From: Acanthochlamys bracteata
Taxonomy: Eukaryota > Streptophyta > Magnoliopsida > Pandanales > Velloziaceae
DNA length: 64,000 nt
Assembly (NCBI GenBank): GCA_019914995.1
Contig: CM034131.1
Location: forward strand, 5,612,501-5,676,500
Reading direction: 5' to 3'
Part shown: positions 39,657 through 52,878 of the stretch, in pieces
How positions within the stretch are numbered: the stretch's first letter is position 1
How the letters are laid out: each line of letters begins with the position of its first letter
Program-made: the position numbers and the translations under genes
The notes under the pieces: generated by a model
The model's database searches: none
What the model was told of the DNA's origin: nothing
The model's input: the letters and a program-made list of their open reading frames with translations, nothing else

Positions 39657-41920
39657 ATGGAGTTTTTCATGAAAGCGAAAGTGGTACGATTACGTAGCCA
39701 CCACGATAAATTCCTCACGGCCGACGACGACGAAGAGCATGTGAATCAAGAACGCGACGGTTCTTCACGTCGGGCACGGTGGATCGTTGAACTCCTCAAC
39801 TCCGGCGATCCAAATTCACCACCGCACGTGATCCGTCTCAAGAGTTGCTACAACAAATATCTAACTGCATCGAACGAGCCGTTCCTTCTCGGATGGACCG
39901 GTCGCAAGGTTCTACAAACCCTTCCCCGCCGTTTAGATTCTTCTCTCGAATGGGAACCGATCCGTGACGGCGCCTTGATTAAGTTTAAAACACGGTACGG
40001 AAACTACCTTCGGGCTAACGGCGGTGTGCCACCGTGGAGAAACTCTGTTACTCATGATGTGCCGTCAAGGACAGCGACGCAAGATTGGGTTTTTTGGGAT
40101 ATTGATGTTGTTGAGATTCGTGTTACTTCTCCACAACCGGCACCGTCTAGCTCCGTTAAACATGACGAAGAGGAAGAGGATAGACACCATCATCGTTCAC
40201 ACAAAGAATTGTCAAAGCTAGAGGTATTGTTAATATGTTTATAATATGATTTCTGCATAAATTCACATAGATTGGTTGATGATTTTTTAAACTCTTGTTT
40301 ATTTTTAATTATTGCTATCTGGAATATTTCAATTCTTCAAGCAAGAGACTGATCTCTCAATTGAATTCTGGTATATGTGAATCATGAACATACTTTAACA
40401 CATAAAAGAAAAGAAAAATCATTGGTGTCTCCTGTAATACAAGAATTATGGTTGATTGGTTCTATGGGTGATGAGGTCGTTAATCTTACAAATTCACTTT
40501 GAGTGGTTTTAAATGTGTTGGAATCGTATGATTAGTGAAGACAGGGTGTGAGTGAGTTCGTGTGGCTGTCTAGCTTCACTTTGTGGTTCTCCGTGGAGTC
40601 TTTGTGTGAGATGAAGGCTTTTTTTGTGGTTTTTGGCCGTTATGAGGTTTTTTAGAGTTGCTCTTCCTGTTCATTCTCTCGGTTCTCCGTGAAAATAAAT
40701 CAATTTCATCTTGTTTTTTCTGATCTGTGTTGCATTCTGGCATTGTTACCTTAAGCTTCTGCAACTGCCTCTTCAAATTGACTACTTATATTATTTAAAG
40801 ATGTAGCTACTTTTAGGGCTGTGTATCTTGCCTCAAAGTCCCTTTATGCTTCCATATCCTTTTATTTTAGCCATGAAAAAGTCCAGAAATGATACCCATG
40901 TAATTTATATTTCGTGATAGCCTAAGTGCATGGATAGACATTGTGCTTCTCAAGCTGAACTGTGGTTGCTTGTTTATTTGCAGTCATCTTCATCTTTTGG
41001 TGGCTCTCCGCCCAAAGATGAGGGTAGGACAATTTACTATTCGGTTGCTGATGATGCCGGTGAAGTAGATGAGAGCATTGAGGCACCTAGCATTACATTC
41101 AAGGGAACAAGTGTACCAGAGTTGACTCAAAAGTTGGAAGAGGAGACTGGGCTTAGTGACATATATGTTTGTTTCAGGAACCCAGTGAATGGAAAGCTTT
41201 ATCCTCTTCTTTTGCATCTTCCACCCAATAATTCAACAATGCATGTTGTGGTTGTCCAAGCATCATTAACAGGTGAGATGCTATGCTTTTTACCTTTTTC
41301 ATCAGACTTCATGGATGAGGTATTTTCTTCTCTGTGTCTTATATGATTTGATTGTTGGTCAGTGTCTACTGGTTAGGAAATCAAAATTGTTTCGCAAGTT
41401 CCTTATAAAGCATAACAATTCAATAGTGTTATGGCTGTCTTATCTATTGGTTAAGTTTGGTAGTTGTTCTATGCACAATGACAATATTGTTCATTCGATA
41501 TTGATGTTAAGGTTACTGCTTCATGAAGGAAAACAAGTTGTCAGCTAATTCCATTTTGGAGAGTTGGAAATTTTCGATTTCAATCTTGAACAGTTTCTGG
41601 CATCACTCTCTGAAGACAATTAGGCTAATGCTAATTGGTGCAATGATGTCAACTGCTTTTTCTTATGAATTATGTCATGGAGGTTCGTATTACCAGTTGA
41701 TAGTAGTCCTTGTATAGTGCTCTTTTTACATGATACTCAAGCTTGTGTTCTTACTGATCAACTTAGAGTAGTGGGACTTGCATCCTATAGTCCCAGACTA
41801 TCCATACTCAAGTTATGGTACCTTTTGTCTTTGTATAATACTTTACCCACTTTTTAGGAACTTGTTTGACGCCCTCTTTTTTTCTCTTCTGTTCCAGTGG
41901 CTAAAAGCTTCAACATTTAA
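39657..41920 (+). CDS. DUF569 protein (beta-trefoil, fascin-like 'actin cross-linking' family), intact copy
   Basis: Exons 39657-40223, 40984-41272 and 41898-41920 give 879 nt and a 292-residue protein ending VAKSFNI. The N-terminal DUF569 domain (residues about 6-155) shows VVRLRSHHDKFLTAD, SCYNKYLTASNEPFLLG and RYGNYLRANGGVPPWRNSVT, typical of the family. The second conserved part, in exon 2, has GRTIYYSVADDAGE and CFRNPVNGKLYPLLLHLPPN. Function is unproven in this family; the fold suggests ligand or actin binding. I chose ATG 39657 because it is the first in-frame ATG and opens the domain; the frame runs further upstream only from a TTG. The last exon is a 23 nt micro-exon in phase 1 (G|TG for Val), so its choice is less certain than exons 1 and 2. 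Confidence 0.88.
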
Positions 41921-43260
41921 AGAAGAGCTTGAACGGGTGGCGTTTAAGTCTATATACTCTGTACCTTACACTCAATGCATTGCACGGAATGGGATAGTGG
42001 AAGTCTTCCGGAGGCTGGCATAGCATCTTTGGCAGCACTAAAACATGGTTGTCTGGTATGGTCAGAGGTGCTTGTTTATCTATCCATCCAGTCAACAAGA
42101 AATCCTGCATGTATTCTTTGCTCTTGGTCTATGGTGCATTCATCTGGGTCCAGCTGTTAAATTTATTTTTTGTAGGTCTTACCCATCACGAACAGGTTAC
42201 AATTTTGTGCAGTGTTGTTTATGTAATCAAATACGTCTCATAATTTAGATTAAACTGTTTGTAGCTACTATATAGGCGCTTGAATGAATTTTGCAATATG
42301 TACTTCGTGTCTGCTCAAATTGCGTGAAATTACACAAACCTGCCAGCGACTGTTGTTTGTGATTCAACAGTGTATAGCTGATATTACCTCGGAAAAGGCT
42401 TGGTTGAGTTGATACATCCACGGAAGTCGTTTTAATAAGAGACAGGTACAGGTGACATCCTCGATCTTTTTAATGCGTACTCTTGCTAAAGATTTGTGAG
42501 AGTTTGAAATTATTTTTAAAAAAAATACCTCTCAGACGAAAAATATTTTAATTTTTAAAAATAAATTTTAACTTTTTAGTTAAAGAAATAATTATAAATA
42601 ATATAAAATTTTACGATGTGAAAAAAATATATTTTTAATTTAAAAATATTATAAAAATTTATTAAAAATTATAAAATAAAATTTTTAATTTTTAAAAGCA
42701 AACTAGTCCCAATCTCTATTGCCTACATTAGCGTTTTTTAAAAAAGCAAAAGGTTATTTTTAAACCAAAAATGATGATCAAAGTCTGATTAGAAGATTCA
42801 AAACTATAATATCTTAATTATTAGATGACGAAAGACAAACTTTAAAGATGAATTGAAGTAGCGTCAACTCCAAAATGCCATTACTTATTTTGTTTGTCCT
42901 CTGCCTAAGCAATATGCAGCAAATCATTTCAAGTTCAAGCATCAGGTCCTCTGCAGCCATAACATCTTTACTATTCTGGATAAAATAGCACCTAGATAAG
43001 TAAAAAACTCAGAAAATCCAACAAGGAATTAAATAGTTAAAAATGAGAATAAAATATTTTGTCTATATTGAAACAAGAGTTGTCTTCATTACCATCCAAG
43101 CTCAGTTGATTTTAGAATACTAAAGCTGAAGTTGTCAACATACATAAAAAAGAGTATTAGCGCTTGGCTACAAACTATCTCAAAAGTGAACTTATTAACA
43201 CCAAAAGAAAAGGAATCACAAATCCAACCTTGTACACATATACTACCACCTTAGTCATTG
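41921..43260. other. 3' flank of DUF569 and AT-rich spacer (unit 1)
   Basis: No gene recognised. An AT-rich repeat-like block at about 42500-42705 (core AATTTTACGATGTGAAAAAA) belongs to the MITE-like family; the equivalent in unit 2 is about 51585-51780. Confidence 0.6.
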
Positions 43261-43264
43261 GAAG

Positions 43265-43801
43265 GTTAAAGTATCATTTGATGAAGTTTATTGTACTGCC
43301 TTGTATAGTTATGAAATTATAAAGAAAGTTAAAGAAGAAAACAAGAATGAAGGAGAGGAAGATCTCGTTTAAAACGAAGGCTTGGTACAAAAGAATGTAC
43401 ATTTTCTCACGGAAAAGACCATTGGAAGAAAGATTGTCCGAAGTCTCAAAAGATAGGAAAGCCTACATCAGATATTTCTGCAGCTTGAGTGTAAGAACGG
43501 ATGTTCAGATTTTGCACTGATGGTTCGTCTGCGACATTCCATTCTAATGAGTGGATTTCTTACTCTGCTTGCACCTCCCTTATGTCTTCTAACAGGGAGT
43601 GATTCTTTAATTTTTGAAGAACTAGACGGTGGAGTTGTTTTCATGGGCAAACGATAATCCGTACAACATACTGGGGATTGGTACAATCCATTTGAAGAAT
43701 CAAGATGGCTCAACTAGAGTCCTGACGGATGTTCCAGACATGAAAAAGATCTCATCTCTTTGGGAGTCTTAGAATCTAAAGGTTTCTCCGTAAGATGGAT
43801 A
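43265..43801 (+). pseudogene. Outer Ty1/copia retrotransposon fragment: gag C-terminus, zinc knuckle, protease (unit 1)
   Basis: Degenerate + strand copia sequence. It includes a gag tail (SFDEVYCTALYSYE-like), a zinc knuckle of the form C...H-G-K-x-H-x4-C (from 43396), and a protease region with FEELDGGVVFMG-like and LISLGVLESKGFSVRW phrases, broken by stops and frameshifts. It ends abruptly at the inner copia LTR. The rest of this element is not next to it in unit 1, because the duplication breakpoint lies inside the inner copia. Confidence 0.8.
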
Positions 43802-45828
43802 TTGAAACAATTGATAAAGAAATAATAATAAAATTAAGAGAATAAATAATAATCATTAGAATTTATATGTGCAGATATTTATAGAATATATATAATGGGC
43901 TTGTCTCATATATAGTCCGATAATATAGTCAATATTCTTTCTCAAACTCATGATGGGTCAAACAACATGAGTTTGTTCAATAATATTTGAAATCTTGGTG
44001 TCGGATGCGATTTTGTAAAGAAATCTGTAGATTGATCGATAGAGACAACATGTGGTAAAAGAAATAGTACTGACGAAAATGCTCACGCGAACAGTGACGA
44101 TTAATCTCAATATGTTTGTTCGTTCATGAAAAGCTCAATTGCTTGCAATCTGAATAGTACTTGATTGTCACAATAAAGATAAAGGAGAAAAAAACTCGCC
44201 AAGAGCTCCACTATCAATAAGACTCTTTAACGAGATTGAAATATGACTTAAACGTTTGTGCCACAAATCAAGCAATGCAGACGCAACAACAACAAAGACA
44301 AACTAAGATTTGAAGTAGTTGAAAAAGAAAGATGGAGATACTCTAAGTGATCAAGAGCCTTTTTACGAAAGCACGACCAATCGTCGGCGGCATGCGAGGA
44401 TCTGCATGCAGCAGTAAAGGAATCAAAGACAACAATAAGCCCGCTTTCACAAAGAGAACTGACTGAGATTAGGTGTAGGGTGAGATGAGGAACATGTAAA
44501 ACAAAATATAGACTGAGAGAGTCAGAAATAACGGAGCCAGACTGAGTGATGGTTAGTTGAGAGCCATCAGCAGTATGTAAAGATAGAAAGTTTGGTGGTA
44601 AAGATGTCGTGTCAGATAACAATGATAGATCAGAAGTCATATGATGAGATGCACCAGAATCTAAAATTCAAGAGGAAGACATACCAGGAGCGGCGGAAGA
44701 AGCAGAGGCAAATGAACCAGCAAAAATGGATTGTCGTTGAAGCTGAAGTTCTATCTAAGCAAGACGATGGTGAATATCCGTTGAGTCATTGTTGATAGAC
44801 TGAGAGATAAGAACAAAGATCAACAACATTCGCATGCAACTAGAAGGCGAGTAGTGGAAGAATCTTTCGCCTTCTTTCGCTCTCGATACTAAGTAAGTAA
44901 ATGTGGGTGAAGCTGAAAACAACCATCCACAGTATAACCCGATTTTTTGCAATGAGTACAGAATGATTCTTTGTGAGAATGGGAAGAATTCTGCGAGAAT
45001 GAGCACGAGTGTCTCCGAAGTGGAAGGTGAAGTGCGTGAAGATGCAAAATCAAATCACGTAGATGAATCGAGAGTCAAGGTGGGTACCATCATCGAAAGA
45101 GACCGTAGCGAGTCTCCTCGGCGAATGAGCTCAAAAATGATGATGACATCTAGACCGGTGTTATTTTGTAATCTACGACCACTCACGCTTGAAATTCAGG
45201 CGCAGCCATAAGAAAACGATAAAGTTGGCGTCGTTCATGATGGATACAACGTTCATGGCGAGCCTGACCGACCTTCAAGCTTCAAGAGCTCGCGCGAAAC
45301 CTCGAATCAATGTGGCGAACTCTGGATAGTGCGATCACCCGCATGCGGCGGCTCAAGCCTCGGTGAGAATTTGATACTCTCAGCACCACTTGATTGAACA
45401 AACCGAGTAGTCGAGACTCCCATAATAATGCAGCAGTCGGGATGTCTTCAAGATGTGGTCGAAGAGATCGATCAACAAATGCAATGATAGATGCAAGAAT
45501 TGTTTCATCATGATCATCCCAAATGTTATCGCAATACAAATATTATTCTTTACCTCAATAGAAGCATCATCCGGTGGTGAGAGAGGACGAATCAGAGCCA
45601 TCAAGATGGCCATAAGGCGGCGTCCCACGAAGAATAGTTCTAATCAAGCGGCCCATTCAAATTTCAATCATCGCCAGTGCTCAAAGAAAAATCTATGGAT
45701 GTCGGTAGAAAGTGCCGAAAGAACTCAAACGAAGGCATCATCAAAATAATTTTTTTTTTAGTGAAACGAGCCGGGCCTAAAGATCGGGCGGGCCGATCCA
45801 ATGCGGCGATGACTAGGATTTGGTAAAC
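43802..45828 (-). mobile_element. Inner Ty1/copia element, truncated copy (unit 1)
   Basis: Begins with a 130 bp LTR (43802-43931), then RNase-H tail, pre-integrase, protease and gag read on the - strand, and is cut off in the gag leader at the duplication junction. Its 5' LTR and primer site are absent. It aligns with 52879-54924 of unit 2, but patches at about 44010-44420, 44800-45240 and 45290-45700 are scrambled relative to unit 2, while 44440-44800 is almost identical. Confidence 0.85.
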
Positions 45829-46879
45829 CTAATGTTAACTCAGCACAAAATCTTCCATAGGCTATTGTTCTTTTTCTAACAATTCATAAGCTTTTCTTAA
45901 AAAAATATTTTAAAATTTTGTAAAAATAAAATTTTATTTTTTATTTTAAAAAATTATAAAAATAATTAATAAAAAATTTTACAATATAGAATTTTTTATA
46001 ATAGTCTTTAAAATTTTTATTAAAAAATATGAAATAAAAATTTTGGGAGGAAAAGCTCTCCAAACATACCCATTATTCATCTCGCAGAATTCATTTTGTT
46101 CATGCCTCTAATTTCTTTACGGGTGAGAACTTTGTTTGTTATCCTATGCATGCCTACTGCATGCCAAAGTCAAGTAGCCCTACGGATCTCAAGCTTGATT
46201 TCAATATAGGCAGCCACTGCTCAGCTCGGTTCAGTTTAGGTAACTGCTATACAGTATACTCATATCTTAAGGAATCACCAGTAATCCAAACATGAACATG
46301 AGCCTTCCCTAAAATGTTGAAATCGTAGGCGATCCCTTTGCGATTATTTCTACACTGTATAATCTCGATATCAACTTGGTAATAGTGTGGCAATCTTTAC
46401 AAACTCGGAGGTTTTTCAAGACACGGATCGGTACACCAAGCACTAGGACTATGAGGCCAAATGCTATTGCAAGCCTTTTGCTGTGGAGATGGAGGCAGTC
46501 TTCTTTCTCACTACCGTTGGTGCCTGTGAAGAGTTCGGTGAATACGCAACAGCTGCAAGCCGCCTCTCCTCCAGCTTATTGTATATGTTTTTCGATTGGG
46601 GTGAGTAGTATCACCAGCGATTAACTCATGGACAGCACAGTCAATCTCCACAGAGCTGCAGCCTGGTACCTTACTTAATTATCCGCTCTTCATTCATCAA
46701 CTGCCAGACCAAGCCCACATCGTTCTAACGGTTCGCAGAAGCATATCTAGACTCTGGACTCTAGGACGAAAATGCAGCTTGTGGAATCCTGTTCTGATTC
46801 AATTACCCTGTTTGCCACATTTTTCACTAAATTCGATGTTGGCATTCTGTTTACAGCAGGCATCAAGCAAGCTTCTCCA

Positions 46880-47771
46880 GCTCACTACTTATATCAAGTT
46901 TCCAGGGCATGCTTGACACCAATCAAGTGCTTCGTTTATGAGCCCGGCTCTAGCTAAGAGATCACCCATGCAACACATAGTGCTCTAGCTGTGCTTTGTT
47001 TCGAAACTTTCTATCATCTCGCTGAAACATCTACGCCTTTCCGCAACCCAAACCAACATGATTGAGTTAGGTCTAACTCCGCCGGCACTAAGAAACATGG
47101 ATTCCGATCACCCATGGTGGCAAGCACTAAGAACACCTACCAACATGATTGAGTTAGGTGTCTAACCCGCCGGCATTCATCAAATCATCAAACATATTCA
47201 GAGCCTCATTAACACGTACATGCATCGCAAGACCTTGAATCATAGCCTTCCACGAAGCAATATCCCTGTTAACCATTTCACCGAACAATTGGCGCCCAAG
47301 ATAAACCGCGACACATTCCGTGTACATCTATCAACGAATTGATGATCAAAAAGCAACCGAGTAGATTATTCCTTATAGAGTGGGCGTGTAACCACCCAGC
47401 AATAGCGATCCCCCAGCGCACCATCGTGCAAGATTCTGCACAGATAGATGTCCGGCGACGTGGGACCCACCGACTGTTGCATGGCAACAGACAGTTTATA
47501 GCTTTTGCTTAATCCGCATTAATCAGTTGCATAGGCGTCAACGGATACGTTTCCATGAGACCTGGGACTTAGTCCTGCATGCGGTCGAACAGGTTGATGC
47601 AACTATGCAAACGACGGCACGATGAGTAGAAGCGAATGAGAATCTTGTCACATAAACATCTTGAGAGAGACCGGTTTTGATTAAACGAGTGAATGAGCTG
47701 GCATGCCTTCAGAGAGAGTGAAGAGATAAGCTCAAGCTTAGAGAAATAGATGAAAGATTTATGGTCGTATG
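46880..47771 (-). pseudogene. Decayed PPR protein gene, unit 2
   Basis: Counterpart of the PPR relic at 37800-38690, with the same fragments, the same internal 87 bp-spaced repeat and the same frameshift between the DVYVT and FYSSC segments. One extra C near 47411 and a GAGA insertion near 47713 are unit-specific. No functional product expected. Confidence 0.75.
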
Positions 47772-48739
47772 AATTGCTATTGAACATTCTGTAGAAGAGT
47801 AAGACAGCTGAGTGCTTACGGTCGCCGTCAGAAAATACGAAGAAGGCGAAGGAGAATGTTGAATGAAGAAGGCGGAGCAGTTAAAGAGTAGATTGCAAGT
47901 GTAGGCAGGTTCTGCAGCGGCCGAGTAGCGAAGAAGATGTGGAGCAGATTGATGAGTCGGAGAGATGTGCGTATGGCGTGGGGTGTGGATTTGTTTGAGC
48001 TGGTGAACGGAATTGCAGTCGGTAAGGTGGTGTTGAAGCGTGGAGGAATGAAGTAATGGTGATTACCGGAGTGCTTACACAAAGTAAGGTGGTGGACCGT
48101 AAGGGAAATAACAAGTATCGCTATCAATCTCACTGCACTTCGTGTAATCACCATAATTATTGCAGTTTTGTTTGCACCTGAACAGAAGTCGCCAGTCAGT
48201 CTTCCGTGTAACTACAGGAACGTAGTAACTTTGTTCTTTCTTGAACTGAAGACTTTCCGGTCCATTCTAATTCCCGCAACAACCTTCAATTTATATTTAC
48301 TTTTTGGTATCCTTGATTCGAGATACAAGTAATCAACCAATTACACTAGAAAAAAAACACCCCAACACGTTCGCTGTCGTTTCATTTTTTATTTAGTTAA
48401 CGCGCTCTTTCGTTCGTTCATTAATAAGAGCCTCACCAAACCAAAGTAGCAGAATCCTCCCTGTAGCCTATATAGGATATACCCCTCTTCAATTTATCTT
48501 TTCCGTTTTCTTGCCGTGTCCCTTCCTGTTCTATCCTTCTCATTCATTTCATTTAAACTCTCATTCAATCAATTTCCACTCGATATCTCTTCTTATTCTT
48601 CTCCAACTCCCTCAACAACAATCAAATTTGTTCATTCCATTCCATTTTTTTCACGACAACAGCAACAACAGCGAAGATCCCGCAAAAGTTTCTTCCTCTG
48701 ATTTTCACTCTGTTTACAAATTCTTCTCTAGGTCGATTA

Positions 48740-51000
48740 ATGGAGTTTTTCATGAAAGCGAAAGTGGTACGATTACGTAGCCACCACGATAAATTCCTCA
48801 CGGCCGACGACGACGAAGAGCATGTGAATCAAGAACGCGACGGTTCTTCACGTCGGGCACGGTGGATCGTTGAACTCCTCAACTCCGGCGATCCAAATTC
48901 ACCACCGCACGTGATCCGTCTCAAGAGTTGCTACAACAAATATCTAACTGCATCGAACGAGCCGTTCCTTCTCGGATGGACCGGTCGCAAGGTTCTACAA
49001 ACCCTTCCCCGCCGTTTAGATTCTTCTCTCGAATGGGAACCGATCCGTGACGGCGCCTTGATTAAGTTTAAAACACGGTACGGAAACTACCTTCGGGCTA
49101 ACGGCGGTGTGCCACCGTGGAGAAACTCTGTTACTCATGATGTGCCGTCAAGGACAGCGACGCAAGATTGGGTTTTTGGGATATTGATGTTGTTGAGATT
49201 CGTGTTACTTCTCCACAACCGGCACCGTCTAGCTCCGTTAAACATGACGAAGAGGAAGAGGATAGACACCATCATCGTTCACACAAAGAATTGTCAAAGC
49301 TAGAGGTATTGTTAATATGTTTATAATATGATTTCTGCATAAATTCACATAGATTGGTTGATGATTTTTTAAACTCTTGTTTATTTTTAATTATTGCTAT
49401 CTGGAATATTTCAATTCTTCAAGCAAGAGACTGATCTCTCAATTGAATTCTGGTATATGTGAATCATGAACATACTTTAACACATAAAAGAAAAGAAAAA
49501 TCATTGGTGTCTCCTGTAATACAAGAATTATGGTTGATTGGTTCTATGGGTGATGAGGTCGTTAATCTTACAAATTCACTTTGAGTGGTTTTAAATGTGT
49601 TGGAATCGTATGATTAGTGAAGACAGGGTGTGAGTGAGTTCGTGTGGCTGTCTAGCTTCACTTTGTGGTTCTCTGTGGAGTCTTTGTGTGAGATGAAGGC
49701 TTTTTTGTTGTGGTTTGGCCGTTATGAGGTTTTTTTAGAGTTGCTCTTCCTGTTCATTCTCTCGGTTCTCCGTGAAAATAAATCAATTTCATCTTGTTTT
49801 TTCTGATCTGTGTTGCATTCTGGCATTGTTACCTTAAGCTTCTGCAACTGCCTCTTCAAATTGACTACTTATATTATTTAAAGATGTAGCTACTTTTAGG
49901 GCTGTGTATCTTGCCTCAAAGTCCCTTTATGCTTCCATATCCTTTTATTTTAGCCATGAAAAAGTCCAGAAATGATACCCATGTAATTTATATTTCGTGA
50001 TAGCCTAAGTGCATGGATAGACATTGTGCTTCTCAAGCTGAACTGTGGTTGCTTGTTTATTTGCAGTCATCTTCATCTTTTGGTGGCTCTCCGCCCAAAG
50101 ATGAGGGTAGGACAATTTACTATTCGGTTGCTGATGATGCCGGTGAAGTAGATGAGAGCATTGAGGCACCTAGCATTACATTCAAGGGAACAAGTGTACC
50201 AGAGTTGACTCAAAAGTTGGAAGAGGAGACTGGGCTTAGTGACATATATGTTTGTTTCAGGAACCCAGTGAATGGAAAGCTTTATCCTCTTCTTTTGCAT
50301 CTTCCACCCAATAATTCAACAATGCATGTTGTGGTTGTCCAAGCATCATTAACAGGTGAGATGCTATGCTTTTTTACCTTTTCATCAGACTTCATGGATG
50401 AGGTATTTTTTCTCTGTGTCTTATATGATTTGATTGTTGGTCAGTGTCTACTGGTTAGGAAATCAAAATTGTTTCGCAAGTTCCTTATAAAGCATAACAA
50501 TTCAATAGTGTTATGGCTGTCTTATCTATTGGTTAAGTTTGGTAGTTGTTCTATGCACAATGACAATATTGTTCATTCGATATTGATGTTAAGGTTACTG
50601 CTTCATGAAGGAAAACAAGTTGTCAGCTAATTCCATTTTGGAGAGTTGGAAATTTTCGATTTCAATCTTGAACAGTTTCTGGCATCACTCTCTGAAGACA
50701 ATTAGGCTAATGCTAATTGGTGCAATGATGTCAACTGCTTTTTTCTTATGAATTATGTCATGGAGGTTCGTATTACCAGTTGATAGTAGTCCTTGTATAG
50801 TGCTCTTTTTACATGATACTCAAGCTTGTGTTCTTACTGATCAACTTAGAGTAGTGGGACTTGCATCCTATAGTCCCAGACTATCCATACTCAAGTTATG
50901 GTACCTTTTGTCTTTGTATAATACTTTACCCACTTTTAGGAACTTGTTTGACGCCCTCTTTTTCTCTTCTGTTCCAGTGGCTAAAAGCTTCAACATTTAA
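48740..51000 (+). pseudogene. DUF569 gene, unit 2, frameshifted in exon 1
   Basis: Exons equivalent to the intact copy are 48740-49305, 50067-50355 and 50978-51000. Exon 1 is 566 nt instead of 567: the T run at 49173-49177 has five T where unit 1 has six (40090-40095). The frame shifts at about residue 145 (after QDWVF) and runs 42 codons to a stop at 49301-49303, losing the end of the first domain and all of the exon 2 domain. Exon 2 and all splice sites are unchanged. Either a fresh mutation in a redundant copy or a sequencing error in a homopolymer. Confidence 0.85.
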
Positions 51001-52339
51001 AGAAGAGCTTGAACGGGTGGCGTTTAAGTCTATATACTCTGTACCTTACACTCAATGCATTGCACGGAATGGGATAGTGGAAGTCTTCCGGAGGCTGGCA
51101 TAGCATCTTTGGCAGCACTAAAACATGGTTGTCTGGTATGGTCAGAGGTGCTTGTTTATCTATCCATCCAGTCAACAAGAAATCCTGCATGTATTCTTTG
51201 CTCTTGGTCTATGGTGCATTCATCTGGGTCCAGCTGTTAAATTTATTTTTTGTAGGTCTTACCCATCACGAACAGGTTACAATTTTGTGCAGTGTTGTTT
51301 ATGTAATCAAATACGTCTCATAATTTAGATTAAACTGTTTGTAGCTACTATATAGGCGCTTGAATGAATTTTGCAATATGTACTTCGTGTCTGCTCAAAT
51401 TGCGTGAAATTACACAAACCTGCCAGCGACTGTTGTTTGTGATTCAACAGTGTATAGCTGATATTACCTCGGAAAAGGCTTGGTTGAGTTGATACATCCA
51501 CGGAAGTCGTTTTAATAAGAGACGGGTACGGGTGACATCCTCGATCTTTTTAATGCGTACTCTTGCTAAAGATTTGTGAGAGTTTGAAATTATTTTTAAA
51601 AAAATACCTCTCAGACGAAAAATATTTTAATTTTTAAAAATAAATTTTAACTTTTTAGTTAAAGAAATAATTATAAATAATATAAAATTTTACGATGTGA
51701 AAAAAATATATATTTTTTAATTTAAAAATATTATAAAAATTTATTAAAAATTATAAAATAAAATTTTTAATTTTTAAGGCAAACTAGTCCCAATCTCTAT
51801 TGCCTACATTAGCGTTTTTAAAAGCAAAAGGTTATTTTTAAACCAAAAATGATCACAAGTCTGATTAGAAGATTCAAAACTATAATATCTTAATTATTAG
51901 ATGACGAAAGACAAACTTTAAAGATGAATTGAAGTAGCGTCAACTCCAAAATGCCATTACTTATTTTGTTTGTCCTCTGCCTAAGCAATATGCAGCAAAT
52001 CATTTCAAGTTCAAGCATCAGGTCCTCTGCAGCCATAACATCTTTACTATTCTGGATAAAATAGCACCTAGATAAGTAAAAAACTCAGAAAATCCAACAA
52101 GGAATTAAATAGTTAAAAATGAGAATAAAATATTTTGTCTATATTGAAACAAGAGTTGTCTTCATTACCATCCAAGCTCAGTTGATTTTAGAATACTAAA
52201 GCTGAAGTTGTCAACATACATAAAAAAGAGTATTAGCGCTTGGCTACAAACTATCTCAAAAGTGAACTTATTAACACCAAAAGAAAAGGAATCACAAATC
52301 CAACCTTGTACACATATACTACCACCTTAGTCATTGGAA

Positions 52340-52878
52340 GGTTAAAGTATCATTTGATGAAGTTTATTGTACTGCCTTGTATAGTTATGAAATTATAAAG
52401 AAAGTTAAAGAAGAAAACAAGAATGAAGGAGAGGAAGATCTCGTTTAAAACGAAGGCTTGGTACAAAAGAATGTACATTTTCTCACGGAAAAGACCATTG
52501 GAAGAAAGATTGTCCGAAGTCTCAAAAGATAGGAAAGCCTACATCAGATATTTCTGCAGCTTGAGTGTAAGAACGGATGTTCAGATTTTGCACTGATGGT
52601 TCGTCTGCGACATTCCATTCTAATGAGTGGATTTCTTACTCTGCTTGCACCTCCCTTATGTCTTCTAACAGGGAGTGATTCTTTAATTTTTGAAGAACTA
52701 GACGGTGGAGTTGTTTTCATGGGCAAACGATAATCCGTACAACATACTGGGGATTGGTACAATCCATTTGAAGAATCAAGATGGCTCAACTAGAGTCCTG
52801 ACGGATGTTCCAGACATGAAAAAGATCTCATCTCTTTGGGAGTCTTAGAATCTAAAGGTTTCTCCGTAAGATGGATAT
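52340..52878 (+). pseudogene. Outer Ty1/copia retrotransposon, left part: gag, zinc knuckle, protease (unit 2)
   Basis: Same content as 43265-43801: gag tail, zinc knuckle from 52472 and degenerate protease ending GVLESKGFSVRW. It is interrupted at 52879 by the LTR of the inner, oppositely oriented copia. The element resumes at 55433. Confidence 0.82.

Larger units (their letters stand above)
36746..45828 (+). repeat. Tandem segmental duplication, unit 1 (about 9.08 kb)
   Basis: This block is repeated head to tail as 45829-54924. Order in each: AT-rich repeat, decayed PPR gene (-), DUF569 gene (+), AT-rich repeat, gag-protease of an outer copia (+), inner copia (-). The junction at 45828/45829 joins inner-copia leader sequence (TTTGGTAAAC) directly to the left-flank sequence CTAATGTTAACTCAGC, which follows GAGTAAAA at 36738-36745. 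Identity is very high outside the inner copia, mostly single-base homopolymer indels, and lower in patches within it. Confidence 0.97.
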
